Below are positions 43,790-55,272 of a stretch of DNA of 64,000 nt, piece by piece; the first letter of the stretch is position 1; each line of letters opens with the position of its first letter. The notes under the pieces were generated by a model, which was given only the letters and a program-made list of their open reading frames with translations, did not search any database and was not told the DNA's origin. Source of the stretch: Branchipolynoe longqiensis (lineage: Eukaryota > Annelida > Polychaeta > Phyllodocida > Polynoidae); assembly GCA_030323885.1 (NCBI GenBank), contig JASIRB010003129.1, positions 17,141 through 81,140 on the forward strand, in the 5' to 3' direction. The translations under genes were made by a program, and so were the position numbers.

Positions 43790-44577
43790 TGGGTCACTCT
43801 CCTGAAAACTGGTCAGCATGGGATGGGATTTTAAAACATCAATAAAAAAAATGTCCTACTTATTTTTCTCCTTATATTTTTCATATTCATGTTCAGATTT
43901 GATGTAAGAAATAAGGGAAATAAAATAAACCGCATGCAACTTTGGTCTTTTTAGTTATGAAGTGTTTTTGTACCAAAAAGACCCATTTGACAGTCAGCCA
44001 TTTGTAACATGATATATGGGACATGGTTGGATCCTTACTAGCATCTTATATTGCATTGATATATCAAACAAAACATTTCCCAAATCAAAATGAAGTATTT
44101 ATTAACATGTATGCATGTGTAAATTTAAAATGAATTATTTGATGTCTTCACAAATAACATTACAAATTTCCGTTATGGATGTAACCAGTGGTGTTTGGAT
44201 GCCACACAAATATTGTACACTAATTATTCAGTGAATAAAGCATGGCTGGTAATTACTTTTTTTATCATATATATTTCTGTATATTATGCCACGATTAATA
44301 TCCTTCTCAGTATGAAATTATTTAATCCTGCTTAGATTTGTATTAAGCAGACTGTGTGGTGTTCTAAACATGTGTTACATCTGAGCAACACATGTAACTG
44401 CCATATGACATAGCTTAATCATGGACTACACCTAATTTTTATCTCATCAATTTATATTTTACATAGATGTAAAGGGGAAATTTTCAGCTTTCATTTGCAA
44501 CCAAAAAAATTTTAAAATTCAAATATTAGATTTTAACTCTCCATGTGACACTTCTGGGCAGTTTTCAGGAGAGTGAA
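43790..44577. mobile_element. Non-autonomous TIR element
   Basis: Left end GGGTCACTCTCCTGAAAACTG and right end CAGTTTTCAGGAGAGTGAACC are inverted with one mismatch. About 790 bp, AT-rich, no coding frame. Both sides are TATA-rich, compatible with a TA target. Single copy in the window. Confidence 0.8.
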
Positions 44578-44584
44578 CCATATA

Positions 44585-44765
44585 TATGCATATATTTGAT
44601 GTATAATGCATTATACAAGTATATAGATACGTACAAGGTTTATTATCATATTGTTATTTTCTGTAAGACCCACCACTGTACCGATGGCACCACCCGCGGC
44701 CCTCCTCACCTCCACCGGATGTTGACAAATATCAGTTGCATCGGAGGATTTTTTCCTTGTTGACG
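44585..44765 (+). repeat. Dispersed repeat, partner at 48965-49175
   Basis: TGATGTATAA, TTATTTTCTGTAAGAC, ACCGATGGCACCACC and CATCGGAGGATTTTTTC recur in order at 48965-49175. Both follow an AT tract. Family unknown. Confidence 0.65.
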
Positions 44766-44835
44766 TAAATGGTTATATATATATGTTTGTGTAAATTACT
44801 CATTAAATTACGTATTAATTCACAATTATATTGTG

Positions 44836-45284
44836 ATATGCAGGTATTGCAATACCTCAGGGAGTTTGACGCCCCTGCCCTGCAGAGTTATAAACAACTG
44901 CCTTGTGGTACAGGTTCTTGACAGAACCGAAGGCTAAGGGAGGAAACCCTGAACAGAAAACCATGTCACTATGGCAGCATCAAGGGCGGTTCATGTATGG
45001 AACACCCAACATCTCCCGACCAGCCACTGCAGGGACAAATAGTGTTGCACCTGTCTGGACATGTTCTTGCCGGTGTGAAACCTCTATTTCCTCCCCGAGA
45101 GAGTGCCGCCGGTAACTTGCAAAAGCCAGCAGCACTTCAAGACTTTTGTAGGCAGGTTTCATGAAATGGATCGACTCATGGACATCACTCTCACAGCAGA
45201 GAGCTAAATGGAGAGCAGCAGTCAAGTAATGAAAGCAGTCTTTGTCACATCGTGACCGACAGCATGATGATGATGATGATGATG
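44836..45284 (+). mobile_element. RTE-like module/3'-end chimera (copy d)
   Basis: It contains nearly the whole constant module (CAGGTATTGCAATACC ... TTTCATGAAATG), then GATCGACTCATGGACAT from the last coding codons of the LINE, its 3' UTR and an ATG-repeat tail. AAATTACTCAT occurs right after the tail (45285-45295) and at 44793-44803, about 32 bp before the apparent start; whether this is the target duplication is unclear. Confidence 0.8.
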
Positions 45285-45299
45285 AAATTACTCATAGTT

Positions 45300-46029
45300 G
45301 GCTACTGAAGGCAATTACCATTTAGTTTGGTATACATGACATAATATTGTTACAACATGGAAATAAGAATAAGTAGAACCACATGTTACTAATCCCCTGT
45401 CAATAAATTATTCACTATATATGAAAATATACATCTAATTCTAAGTAGATAAATAAATGGATGAACAGACAAGGATCTTTGTATCTAGAACTATGTTACT
45501 CCATAAGCTCTCATAATTATTGCTACTCTAATTATGTTACTCTGAGGCTACACAAACTTATGCCCTCAGGAATTCTGTGCTGATAATCATCTCTTTTGCA
45601 ACAATAGTCACTAAAGACCCCGCCCCACAACACACGCCTACTCCAGACAGTGTCCTCTCATGTTGCAGTCTCCCGCGTAGCGCATTGTGTGGGAGCAACT
45701 TTTGCTTTTTGGGTGTTGTTTGTAACCTGACGACGGTTACCGGCTGCAGAACTGCAGCAATATAGAAAGGCCTCGATAAATCGGTGGTCGGAGCAACCAA
45801 TAAAACTGGTTTATATATATATAGTGGGAGTGGGAGTGGGTCTGGAGGCGATAACGACCAGGCACAGCTGGCATAAAAGTGTCAAAGCCTATGACTAGTG
45901 GCTCCGGTGTGGCCGAATCTGGAACTACATGAAGCGCGCAGTACAGCCTAGATAAATGGTATATAATAATAGAGCAAACTGAAGAGAGTTAGTGTCCTTG
46001 TTAATATTCCCATAATATATTATAGAGCA
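45300..46029. other. No gene recognised
   Basis: Ordinary spacer. A GTGGGAGTGGGAG word and a short TATATAT run lie near 45815-45840. Confidence 0.45.
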
Positions 46030-46480
46030 CACATGTAGAGGCAGGTTATATATATATTGGATATATATTTGCAGGTTATATAAACATGCATATATTTTGG
46101 ATATATATTGGCGGGTTATCTATATATATATAAGTATATAAATATTGGATATATATTTACAGATTATATATATAATTATATATCATATATATTGGATATA
46201 TATTTCTACATTATATATATTGGATATATATTTGCAGGTTATAAATAAAAAGATATATGGGATATATATTTGGAGGTTATATATATATACATATGTTAGC
46301 AGGATATATATAATGGATATATATTTTTTCAGATTATATATATAAATATATATATATTGGATATATATTTATGTTATATATATATATATTGGATATTTGC
46401 AGGTTATAAATATAAATATATATTAGATATATATTTGCAGGTAATAATATTTTATATATATTTGCCGGTTATATATATTT
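46030..46480. repeat. AT-rich minisatellite
   Basis: About a dozen degenerate units of roughly 30-50 bp containing TTGGATATATATTTGCAGG and GTTATATATAT. Reads as Tyr/Ile peptides in several frames, without meaning. Confidence 0.9.
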
Positions 46481-46499
46481 TATATATAGATAGCCTATA

Positions 46500-46503
46500 T
46501 GTA

Positions 46504-46543
<40 letters not shown>

Positions 46544-46572
46544 TATATAAATATATATATATATATATTATA
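46500..46572. repeat. (AT)n / (TATAA)n microsatellite
   Basis: Pure AT dinucleotides followed by ATATATAA words. Confidence 0.92.
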
Positions 46573-46859
46573 ATAATAAAAACCAATGGTACATTTTCAT
46601 AATATGTATATATAAGGGAGCGGTAGATCTGTGGAGGTGGTCGGTTAGAGAGGTTTTACTGGATATATTTTGGGAGGGGGTCATTTTATTTTATTCATAT
46701 ACATCTTGTGTCACTGCCAGAGCACTGGTCTTCCGACTGTAAGTGTTACAGGTATCTAGGTATTTACACGATAATTGTATTTACATGGTGTACATAGTAA
46801 GTTGAAGTGTGAAGTAGATTCTGAAATTAAAGTGTACACAATGCAATGTAATAATTATA

Positions 46860-47834
46860 AATAACGTATTAATTCACAATTATATTTCTCTTGGCGTGTG
46901 TGCCGTACCACGATAATCACTGTCTCTGCAGCAAACCCAATACACCGGTACCACCAAACGGCTGCTATATATATATATATATATATATATCCGCACACAT
47001 ACAGACAATGCCTGATGCCACAGGGTGCTTGTGTTGTGGTCAGTGCATACAACCACCTCAGACTCTCGTCAGCACCTGCAGGTGTGCCCCGCCCCCCCCC
47101 CCCCAGCCCCCTACCACTCCCCGCACAGCCCCCCCCCCCCACCACCACCACTCCCACCCCCGGCCCCTCCTCCTGCAGCCCGCTGACCACCCGGCCTATG
47201 TCCTCCCATTGTGCGGCTAACTGACCTTCATCATCACACCCGCCGTGCACCCTTCTATACCCCCCACCCACCCACACTTCCACCCCTCCACCCATTCACC
47301 CCACCACCCCTCCACCCCACCACCCCATCACCCCTCCACCTCACCACCCTTCCACCTCTCCACCTCTCCACCTCACCACTCCACCAACCCTCCCTCCACT
47401 ACTTCACCTCTCCACCTCACCAGCCCAGCACCCCTCCACCTCATCACCCCTCCACCCCACAAACCAACACCCCCGCCTCCCTACCCCACCACCCCTCCAC
47501 CTCACCACCCGCACCCCACCCACCCCACCACCCCTCCACCTCTCCACCTCCCACCACCCACCACCCCACCACCCCACCATACCCCACCCACCCCCTCCAC
47601 TATCCACCCTCACCACCCCATCAACCCTCCCTACCTCTCCACCCTCACCACCTACCCACCACCCCCTCCAATCCTACAATCCTCCATTCCTCCCCCCCCC
47701 CACCCTACCACCCGTCCACACACCACCCCACACCATCAGCCAGCACCTTGTGGAACTTGTCCTCTCCACCGACCCTCTGCCCACCACCTCTCCCAGTCCA
47801 CCCAACATCGGCCCGCCTCTCCCAGCCCCAGCAC
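46860..47834. repeat. CCACC/CCCCT low-complexity tract
   Basis: From about 47075 to 47830 the plus strand is almost only C, A and T, in CCACCCCTCCACC-like units. Long Pro/His/Ser frames on the plus strand and Gly/Trp/Val frames on the minus are compositional. An (AT)n run is at 46966-46991. Confidence 0.92.
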
Positions 47835-47843
47835 CAATGCCCG

Positions 47844-48341
47844 TAGATAAAAGATTCACCCCCGCACTTCCAGTACAGGGGTTAATGACAACATAGTCTA
47901 AATACGGGCAAAAATATCGTTAGTATGGAACAACAAGTAGAATGCCTGGCACCAGTGTCAAACGGTTACTTATATCAGCACAGAGTTGGTGAAATGGGAG
48001 AGAATGCAAAAAGACAAGATGGCGGCCAGAGAACACCATCGATTTCACTTTTAAATTGCATTAAAGTATATGCAGTGGTTTAGAACTCTGCAAGGCAGGG
48101 GCGTCAAACTCCCTGAGGTATTGCTATACCTGCATACCAGATGATGATATGTTTTATTGTATTTTCCAACTAAAAAGTAGCGGGTAGACATGAAGACATA
48201 TACAAAGAATAAATGTTACTTCTTAGCTTGTGAAATTAGGCTCTCATAAAGACTCAATTCATTAGCCCAATCTTTCGACCGTTTTTATATAAGGCTGGTC
48301 TTCACCCGTGTACTACAAGTATCGGGTGAATCTTTTATCTA
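47844..48341 (+). mobile_element. MULE-MITE copy 3 (perfect 9-bp target duplication)
   Basis: Ends TAGATAAAAGATTCACCC and GGGTGAATCTTTTATCTA. CAATGCCCG at 47835-47843 and 48342-48350 is a perfect 9-bp duplication. A 66-bp fragment of the RTE-like 5' module (48073-48138, minus) is inserted in its middle. The YY1-like CAAGATGGCGGCC is at about 48018. Confidence 0.93.
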
Positions 48342-48350
48342 CAATGCCCG

Positions 48351-48842
48351 TTGTTCCCAACTAAATAAATCCTCCTTTCTCCACAGTAATCCAGCCCTGC
48401 CTGTAATTATGGCGGCCAGTTACCATGGTGATGGCACTGACTACCTAGCCTTATAATATGAATCTACCCATGTTATATATATGATATTATAATATGAATC
48501 TACACACAGCTATATGTATGTTAATGTGTCATGCTTCATGCACATATCAATACCCACCCACCCAGATCCTCCAAACAGGGAAAGCACTGTCCAGATAAGG
48601 CTCTACCTAGAATACCCCCTCAGCACCAGCACCAGCTGCCCTGCCCCTCAACTCGGAGTCACCCATTCTGCTACTATGTCTACCTGGCTGCACTTATTAG
48701 TCTCATTTACATATTAGCCATGGTTAGTTTGTGTCACTTGAACCTGGTTGAAAGAGAGGGGACGTTAAAGTTTGCAGGCAGCAGATGCGGTTCAATGCAC
48801 ATAATAACAAGGATGGCCACTTTTGGCTATATATATATATAC
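48351..48842. other. No gene recognised
   Basis: Spacer with TATATAT words; no family recognised. Confidence 0.45.
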
Positions 48843-48914
48843 ATACAGTAAAACCTCTCTAAATCGGCCGACCATGGGACCGACTTTAAGTGGTTCATTT
48901 AGGGAGGTCGTTGG

Positions 48915-48918
<4 letters not shown>
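48843..48918. mobile_element. pogo-like MITE end
   Basis: ACAGTAAAACCTCTCTAAAT, CCGACCATGGGACCGAC and AGTGGTTCATTTAGGGAGG match the left part of 56509-56690. The rest has been replaced by an AT tract. Confidence 0.7.

Positions 48919-48966
<48 letters not shown>
48918..48966. repeat. (AT)n microsatellite
   Basis: About 24 AT units. Confidence 0.95.
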
Positions 48967-48971
<5 letters not shown>

Positions 48972-49175
48972 GTATGTGATGTATAACATGTTATCCGAGT
49001 ATAAAAATACGATGGGAATTGTTTCCTTAATACTATTATATTATTATTTTACTTGATACCATTGTTATTCTCCGTAAGACTCCGCACCTGACCGGTGGCG
49101 CCACCTATGCCCATCCCCCCTCCATCTGGTGTCGACAAGTGTCAGTCGCACCGGAGGATTTTTTCTTTGACTGTT
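48965..49175 (+). repeat. Dispersed repeat, partner at 44585-44765
   Basis: TGATGTATAACATG, CCGTAAGACTCC, ACCGGTGGCGCCACC and CACCGGAGGATTTTTTC align with the earlier copy. Confidence 0.65.
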
Positions 49176-49258
49176 TGGGCAAGGGCCTATAATCCTTGCT
49201 AGAGATTAAAAACTACTCAACCACTATCTTTGTCTTCTCTTATATGTACGCAGTTATT

Positions 49259-49311
<53 letters not shown>

Positions 49312-49418
49312 ATATACATACAGTACAAAGTGAAAGTACTAAAACCTCTCTACTATATATTTACATATATATTACAGGCGAGTACTAATGGCATGCAGAG
49401 GACTACAGTATCAGAGCT

Positions 49419-49715
49419 AGGTTGTTGGTTGGTTGGTTGGTTGTTGGAGCTTTACGTCCTGGCAACATCTAAGATCATACTGGGTACTGGCTACTGATTT
49501 GTGACAGTGCACACTCATGGTGACTTTATAGTGCTTTTCCACTGGAAGACCAGACCACCAGCACCATAACCTGATATCCCACTCAGTCACATTATCCTGA
49601 CACTGATCGAACCAGTCCTTGCCCTATCCTAATAATGCCAAGCACCTGGCTAGGAAGCAACAAGTATACATTTTTAAGTCATTGTTTTGACTTGACCAGG
49701 TTTCGAACCCGCTGA
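49419..49715 (-). mobile_element. SINE-A, headless
   Basis: From tail TTTTACGTC-type GAGCTTTACGTCCTGGCAAC to TTTCGAACCCGC. The tRNA-like head is cut off after box B. Confidence 0.82.
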
Positions 49716-49939
49716 TGGCGACAGTGTTCACATGGACTGCAATAGTGTGGTGAAAGTCTGCAGTCGGATGGGGGTACATAATAATGGGATCAATATATTT
49801 TATATTTATATTCATATAATAAGTTATACAGCACATTTATGGGGTATATACATTATTATGTGAATACAATTAAAGGTCCTTACATATTAATTTAATGTAG
49901 CGTTGGTTGTTCGGCTGGAAGATCACCTGTTGGGGAATC

Positions 49940-50200
49940 TTAATACACCCGACCTGATATGACCTTACATGTTGCCAGGACGTAAAATTCCAACAACCAA
50001 CCTTAGTAATGTTTGTTGATAGTAAAAGTGAAACTCATTTAACGTTAAGTGTGCATGCTTACACATTTTTTTTAATGTGCCTACCAAAGCAAACCCCACT
50101 CTTAAAATTCGATGCAGCACATCTATTTGTTTTTTCACGCCCGTCCTGATATGACCATATATGTTGCTAGGACGTAAAACACTAACAAAACAAACACGCA
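49940..50200 (+). repeat. Two SINE-A tail fragments
   Basis: CCTGATATGACCTTACATGT at about 49953 and CCTGATATGACCATATATGT at about 50147, each followed by AGGACGTAAAA and A-rich tail. Only the last 50 bp of the family is present in each, as expected for strong 5' truncation. Confidence 0.75.
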
Positions 50201-50640
50201 AGTCTTACGCGTGGAAAAGATGAAAGCAACCGCAAGGCCGAACTCTTTGCGTGAGTTCAGCCATCCATGAAATCTAATGTGTGTAGTACGGTGCTACAGG
50301 TGCAGACCGGAAATAGCTGTCTTTTTCTGATGCGATAGTTTAGGAACTCTCCTACCAATATATAACTAAGGCACTCAGGGACGAATCATCGCCCTGCTTT
50401 AGAATGCCATTAATAAATCCTGTTACTAACTTTTTTTCATTCTCTCCTCCCCACCTCCTTCCTATATGATGTGAGCCAACTGTCACTCTGCTCACTTTCA
50501 AAACTATTATATGTGTGTGTTCGTGTCCAACCACAAGCCGTCTGTGGCTTTTGTTTGTGGTTGGCTAGAAATTAGAATGAATATACTCCACCTGTTTGTA
50601 ACTCCAACTTAAAAAATGATATATTTGGAGCAGACTTACA
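50201..50640. other. No gene recognised
   Basis: Nothing supportable. Confidence 0.45.
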
Positions 50641-50643
50641 TCA

Positions 50644-50645
<2 letters not shown>

Positions 50646-50703
<58 letters not shown>
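50646..50703. repeat. (AT)n microsatellite
   Basis: About 28 AT units, placed exactly at the 5' break of the following SINE-A fragment. Confidence 0.95.
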
Positions 50704-50705
<2 letters not shown>

Positions 50706-50707
<2 letters not shown>

Positions 50708-50850
50708 TGACTGTGTGGGACATCAGGTCATGGTGCTGGTGGCCTGATTTCCCAGTGGGGCAGCACTATAAAGTTGCCATGATTGCGCATTGTCACAAGT
50801 CGGTGCACGTCCTGGTATGGCCTAGGGTCTTACTGGGGTGTAAAACTACA
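50706..50850 (+). mobile_element. SINE-A 3' part
   Basis: TGACTGTGTGGGACATCAGG, CCCAGTGGGGCAGCACTATA and a degraded tail. Followed by a C-run at about 50925-50940. Confidence 0.78.
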
Positions 50851-51074
50851 CCAACCACCCAGCCTCCCCCGGCCCTCTCAGAGGACTGGTTGGGCTCTTA
50901 GGCTGCCTTTTTCTTTCCTCTGCCCCCCCCCCCCCCCCCGGCCCCCCCAATTTCTCTGACCACTAGCCATCGGAAACCAACTCCTGACCACATGGGACCG
51001 CTTTCAGCGGTGCCCATTCAGTGCTGCAGATTTGCAGCCTTCAGCACACCAATGCGACTGAAAACTCCCCAAAA

Positions 51075-51312
51075 ACATATATATCGAAGATCCAGCCACT
51101 GAGCCAATATCCCACTCAGTCACATTATTCTGATACTGACCAAACCAGTCCTTGTCTTATCCTATTAATGCTGAATGTTCATACTAGGCTAGATAGCAAT
51201 AAATATCAATTGTGTAAGTGATTGGTTTGACTCGGTCAGAGTTTGAACACATTAGCTCTCACTTGGGAAGCTAGCTTGGGATCTTACTGATTCAGTCACC
51301 CCATCCAGTTCA
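51075..51312 (-). mobile_element. SINE-A, 3'-deleted
   Basis: CAATATCCCACTCAGTCAC to GATTCAGTCACCCCATCC on the plus strand, with the tRNA-like head intact but the tail missing. Confidence 0.75.
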
Positions 51313-51875
51313 CACTTTCATATGGTGTTTATTTAAATATGCAAGAATTAAAATGGAAACTTCTCGTGTCATATTGTAAAGTCGCCGGCTGGTGGTGTGG
51401 GTGGTGTGGACAAGCCAAGGGAAATCAATACAGGTAATGAAGGAAAGTAGGTGAAGAGTGAAATATATTACTTTATATAGGTTTTCTAGAATCCAAGATG
51501 GCAGTGGTCACATGGTTCAATCCACCAATCAGAGTACAATCTGCTGTATCCAATGCCTTGTTATGCTGGCTACAGTGCCTTGTGGTGGCCAATGATCCAT
51601 AAATAACACCATGGGGGAGGGGGTATGTGAGGTGACTCTTCCAAAGAGTATTTCTAGAAAGTGACACTCCTCCAAAGACTATTTTACTATACAATTTCTA
51701 TACCTAATGAGTAATAGTTTACCAACTCCACATATCACTCATATGCCTTGGTTTTTATATATTACCATTTATCATTATATAGACAGTTTGCAATTTATTA
51801 TAGTAATTTCACATAGATCCTCATGCCAATATATCGGAAGATTTTACAATATGTATGCGTGTGCATGTGTCTGTG
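51313..51875. other. No gene recognised
   Basis: Nothing supportable. Confidence 0.45.
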
Positions 51876-52290
51876 CCCCGTAGCCAGGTGGCAGCACCAG
51901 TAAATACATGAAGGAATAAATTATGCAAGAATGTATACTGGAAGCTTCTAGTGTAATATCTGTATATATACATATATAATTATAGCTAGTATATGTATAT
52001 ATATAACATGTGCGTGTTTGATTGAGCGGGTTTGACCGAATCAGGAGATAGTGAGTGCAAACGTAGCCAGGTGGCAGCACCAGAAAATACATGGAGGAAT
52101 AAATTATGCAAGGATGTATACTGGAAGCTTCTAGTGTAATTTCATTATATATATATAATTACATATAATTATATATATATATAACATGTGTGTGTTTGAT
52201 TGAGCGGGTTTGACCGAATCAGGAGATAGTGAGTGCAAACATAGCCAGGTGGCAGCACCGGTAAATAGATGAAGGAACAGACAAAGGCGA
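51876..52290 (+). repeat. Tandem repeat, about 180-bp unit, 2.3 copies
   Basis: GTAGCCAGGTGGCAGCACC starts near 51878, 52064 and 52241, each followed by AAATAcATGaAGGAA-like sequence, AAGCTTCTAGTGTAAT, a variable AT run, and GTGTTTGATTGAGCGGG. The third copy is cut short. Units differ mainly in the AT run. Non-coding. Confidence 0.85.
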
Positions 52291-52580
52291 AATAAAATAT
52301 TAATGTATGAATACCTTTGTTATTTATTTTCACCTAATGAACTATATATCACATATATATGTCTGAAGATATAAATATAATCCAATGCATATTAATATAG
52401 AGAAAGACACTTCTGTGGGCGGTTTACCTTTTTAACTTGGTCATACTCTGATGACAAGAATTTGACTTAGGAATCCATCATACACAGGTTGTATGTAAAT
52501 CCATGTGAAGAGCCACATAATGATCTCATTTTTAAATTACAGATAATGCATTTGTTAAATACACATATATCTTGTTATTA
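52291..52580. other. No gene recognised
   Basis: Nothing supportable. Confidence 0.4.
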
Positions 52581-52938
52581 TTAAAGCTGCATAGTCCGAT
52601 GAAATCGTCAAATTTTCAAAACCAAAACAATGATCTAAATTTGATTCTACATATCTAACTTAGATACTGATGCCCTTATTAAGCATTTGATTCTGCGTAG
52701 AAGGCAATACTGGGTCAATTTAATAGAACCTGTTACTGCAGAAGTCTATGGTGTCAGAGTTTTAGCAAGCTTGCCAAAACTATTTTTCCATGTTTGCACT
52801 AAAAATATTTAAAAAGTTTACCATTTAAAATAAAAGTAACTTTGAACTAATATAAAGTAAATACTAGTGATCGATCTAATATATTTATCTAAAAAAAAAA
52901 ATACAGAAATTCAAAACCATCGGACTATGCAACTTTAA
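52581..52938 (-). mobile_element. TTAA-MITE, full length
   Basis: 358 bp, TTAAAGCTGCATAGTCCGAT to CATCGGACTATGCAACTTTAA. Confidence 0.9.
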
Positions 52939-53204
52939 GCCGGATAGAAATATTGCCAGGCCACATTTGTTTTTACTGACAATTTATTTGCGTGGAAACA
53001 GTCGACGAATGATTGGCTACACTGGCTCTGGGGAATATTTGGGAGGAATACCTGAGAGGGGCGGGAGACATCAAGGAGAGAGGGACATCTGGGAGGGCAT
53101 GTGTGGGCTGGGCGGGTGTGTGGGTGTATGGGCTGGTCGGGTGTGTGGGTGTGTGTGTGTGGGTGGCGCAGGTAGAAAGAGCAGACAGGTGTCCAGAGTT
53201 GTGG

Positions 53205-53640
53205 TGAATGACAACCCCGCTTAAATCTGAGCAAGACCTGCTTCAGTAGGAATCATCTAGAAACAAACTGTGGAGGTGGTGGTTCCAGTGCACAGTGTTT
53301 ATCTATATTGGTGTCGTCATCATCATCATGCTGTCGGTCGCGATGTGACAAAGACTGCTTTCATTACTTGACTGCCGCTCTCCATTTAGCTCTCTGCTGT
53401 GAGAGTTGTGTCTGTGAGTCGGTCTTAATGTCTCTCAGCTCAGTGTTTATCTATATTGGTGTATAGTTCAGGAATTGGGAGAGACTGCACAACACACAAC
53501 AACAACAAACAAAGATGGCCGCCAGCAAAGCCTCTCGGTTCAACTATTAAAATCTATTAATCTACTGGTACCCGATTTCACTAAATCTACCCCCCCCCCA
53601 AAAAAAATAGCGGTATATGGTAGTTAACTATCAGAACAAT
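53205..53640 (+). mobile_element. Degenerate MULE-MITE split by LINE end
   Basis: GGTGAATGACAACCCCGC, AGTGTTTATCTATATTGGTG, AAAGATGGCCGCCAGC and AACTATTAAAATCTATTAA follow the order of the MULE-MITE interior, closest to the copy at 34014. Neither TIR survives. The insert is at 53315-53440. Confidence 0.6.
53315..53440 (-). mobile_element. 5'-truncated RTE-like LINE end with 22-bp duplication
   Basis: The left edge is the CATCATCATCATG tail, followed by the inverse of the 3' UTR and last codons. The 22 bases 53293-53314 are repeated exactly at 53441-53462, a clear target-site duplication. At 126 bp it is one of the shortest insertions here. Confidence 0.92.
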
Positions 53641-53705
53641 GCAGTAGGTGATCGAACCTACAACCTCACTTTCATGAAGTAAGTGCTCTACTTACCCAGT
53701 CTGCA
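53640..53705 (-). other. tRNA-like sequence (Met-CAT-like), probably SINE head
   Basis: Minus strand shows GGGTAAGTAGAGCAC as box A, an anticodon-like arm CTTACTTCATGAAAGTGAG with CAT in the loop, and GTAGGTTCGATCACC as box B. The acceptor stem does not pair, so it is not a functional tRNA. Confidence 0.45.
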
Positions 53706-53823
53706 TCGGAGTGTCGCCCCGACATCGGATGGTGTCGGATGCATTGGATATAGGAAGACCGACGTTGGTTGCATGTAGCAAAATGATCTGTACTTTTATA
53801 TCTGAAATTCGACATTCGTTAGA

Positions 53824-54112
53824 TGTTTCATGGCTTTGAATCCTGGTCGAGTCAAACCAATGACTTAAAAAAGTATACTTGTCACTTCCTAGCCTGGTGC
53901 ATGGCATTATTAGGATAGGGCAAGGACTGGTTGGCTCAGTGTCAGGATAATTTGACTGAGTGGGATATCAGGTCATGGTGCTAGCAGCCTGGTTACCCGG
54001 TGGGGCAGCACTATAAAGTCGCCATGATTGTGTACTGTCACAAGTCAGAACCCGTCCTGATATGACCTTAGATGTTGCTAGGATGTAAACAACAACAACA
54101 AACAAAAACAAA
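53824..54112 (+). mobile_element. SINE-A, headless
   Basis: GGTCGAGTCAAACCAATGAC, CATTATTAGGATAGGGCAAG, GGGGCAGCACTATAAAGTCG, GATGTTGCTAGGATG and tail (AAC)n. Confidence 0.88.
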
Positions 54113-54139
54113 CTAAAAATGGATGGATAGACGAGATCA

Positions 54140-55272
54140 CCCTTCCGACTGCGCATGCGCTGAAAACGGTGTTGGCAGCAAAGCAAATGCGTACAGCCAT
54201 TCAGTTTGCTGATATGCGTAGGGTAAAAACTTCCATTTTATTCAAAATTAATAGAAATACATAACAATTAGGCATAAACATGTATGTACACATGCAATAT
54301 AATGATCTGATGAATATAACTAAGACAAAAATAGCCATAGTTAAACATATTGAGCTTAGAAACATACAATTCCACACAAAACAATCAGTCACTTTAAGGC
54401 TGATATCCACATCACTATTATTAATTCTTGTTCTAAATATTAAAATGCCAAATGTGTCAACAGACACTTGTTTCAGAAAAATATATAACCAATATATGAT
54501 TAACCCTACTAATTTTCTAGTTCTACATATGTCATTAACCATAGGATATAAATAAAAACATGAATAAAATAAGTAAAACTGACTCTGGCTATGGCTCTAA
54601 CACTAGTCTGAGTGCCCTGATTTGTCTAGATCTAAATGCACATGGCATAAGATGTGCTGATTACATTGATGTAAATGCAATGCTGGATAAAAGATTAATA
54701 TCTTAATTTATTCTATATATTTTTTAGTTGGTAGTCCATGTTTCAAACAAGAGCTGAGATGAGCTGAAACTAGCACATTTCATAGCTGCACCTAGATAAA
54801 AGATTCACCCGGTACTTTTGGTACACGGGTGAACGACAACGTAGTGTAAATACGGGCGAAAATAGCTTTAGTATAGAACAGGAAGTAGTATGCCTGCCTC
54901 CAGTATCAAATGGATACTTATATAGGCACAGAGTTGGTGAAATGGGAGAGAATGCAAAAAGACAAGATGGCGGCCATAGAACGCCGTCGATTTCACTTTT
55001 AAATCTTATTAAACTAGATATTTTATTATATTTTTCAACTCAAAGTTAGCGGGGAAAGAATAAATGTTGCTTCTTAGATTGTGAAATTAGGCTCTCATTT
55101 CATTTTCCCATTTCATATTCACTCGTGTACTGCGAGTACCGGGTGAATCCTTTATCTAAGCTGCACCCAGTGTATTACTATTAGCATGTGCCATGTGCTT
55201 CTCGCGGGTTTGTTTTTCTTCCACACATCCCACAATGCACCGCGCTGCTGGAATGGTGATGTAGTCTATTGA
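54140..55272 (+). mobile_element. T-element copy split by MULE-MITE
   Basis: Collinear with 13975-14715 and, in inverse, with 30673-31639. CACATTTCATAGCTGCACC is interrupted by the MULE-MITE, then the sequence continues CAGTGTATTACTATTAGC to GGTGATGTAGTCTAT. The uninterrupted site is at about 16905-16935. Confidence 0.85.
54793..55158 (+). mobile_element. MULE-MITE copy 4 (perfect 9-bp target duplication)
   Basis: AGCTGCACC at 54784-54792 and 55159-55167 flanks TAGATAAAAG...TTTATCTA. At 366 bp it lacks part of the right interior. CAAGATGGCGGCC is intact at about 54962. Confidence 0.94.

Noticed and set aside
47211..47850. Pro/His/Thr-rich frames of about 200 residues
   Set aside because: Compositional, over CCACC low-complexity DNA; open in two frames and on both strands.
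54201..54542. 113-residue hydrophobic minus-strand frame
   Set aside because: Lies in a T-element; the homologous stretch at 13975-14715 does not keep the frame open.
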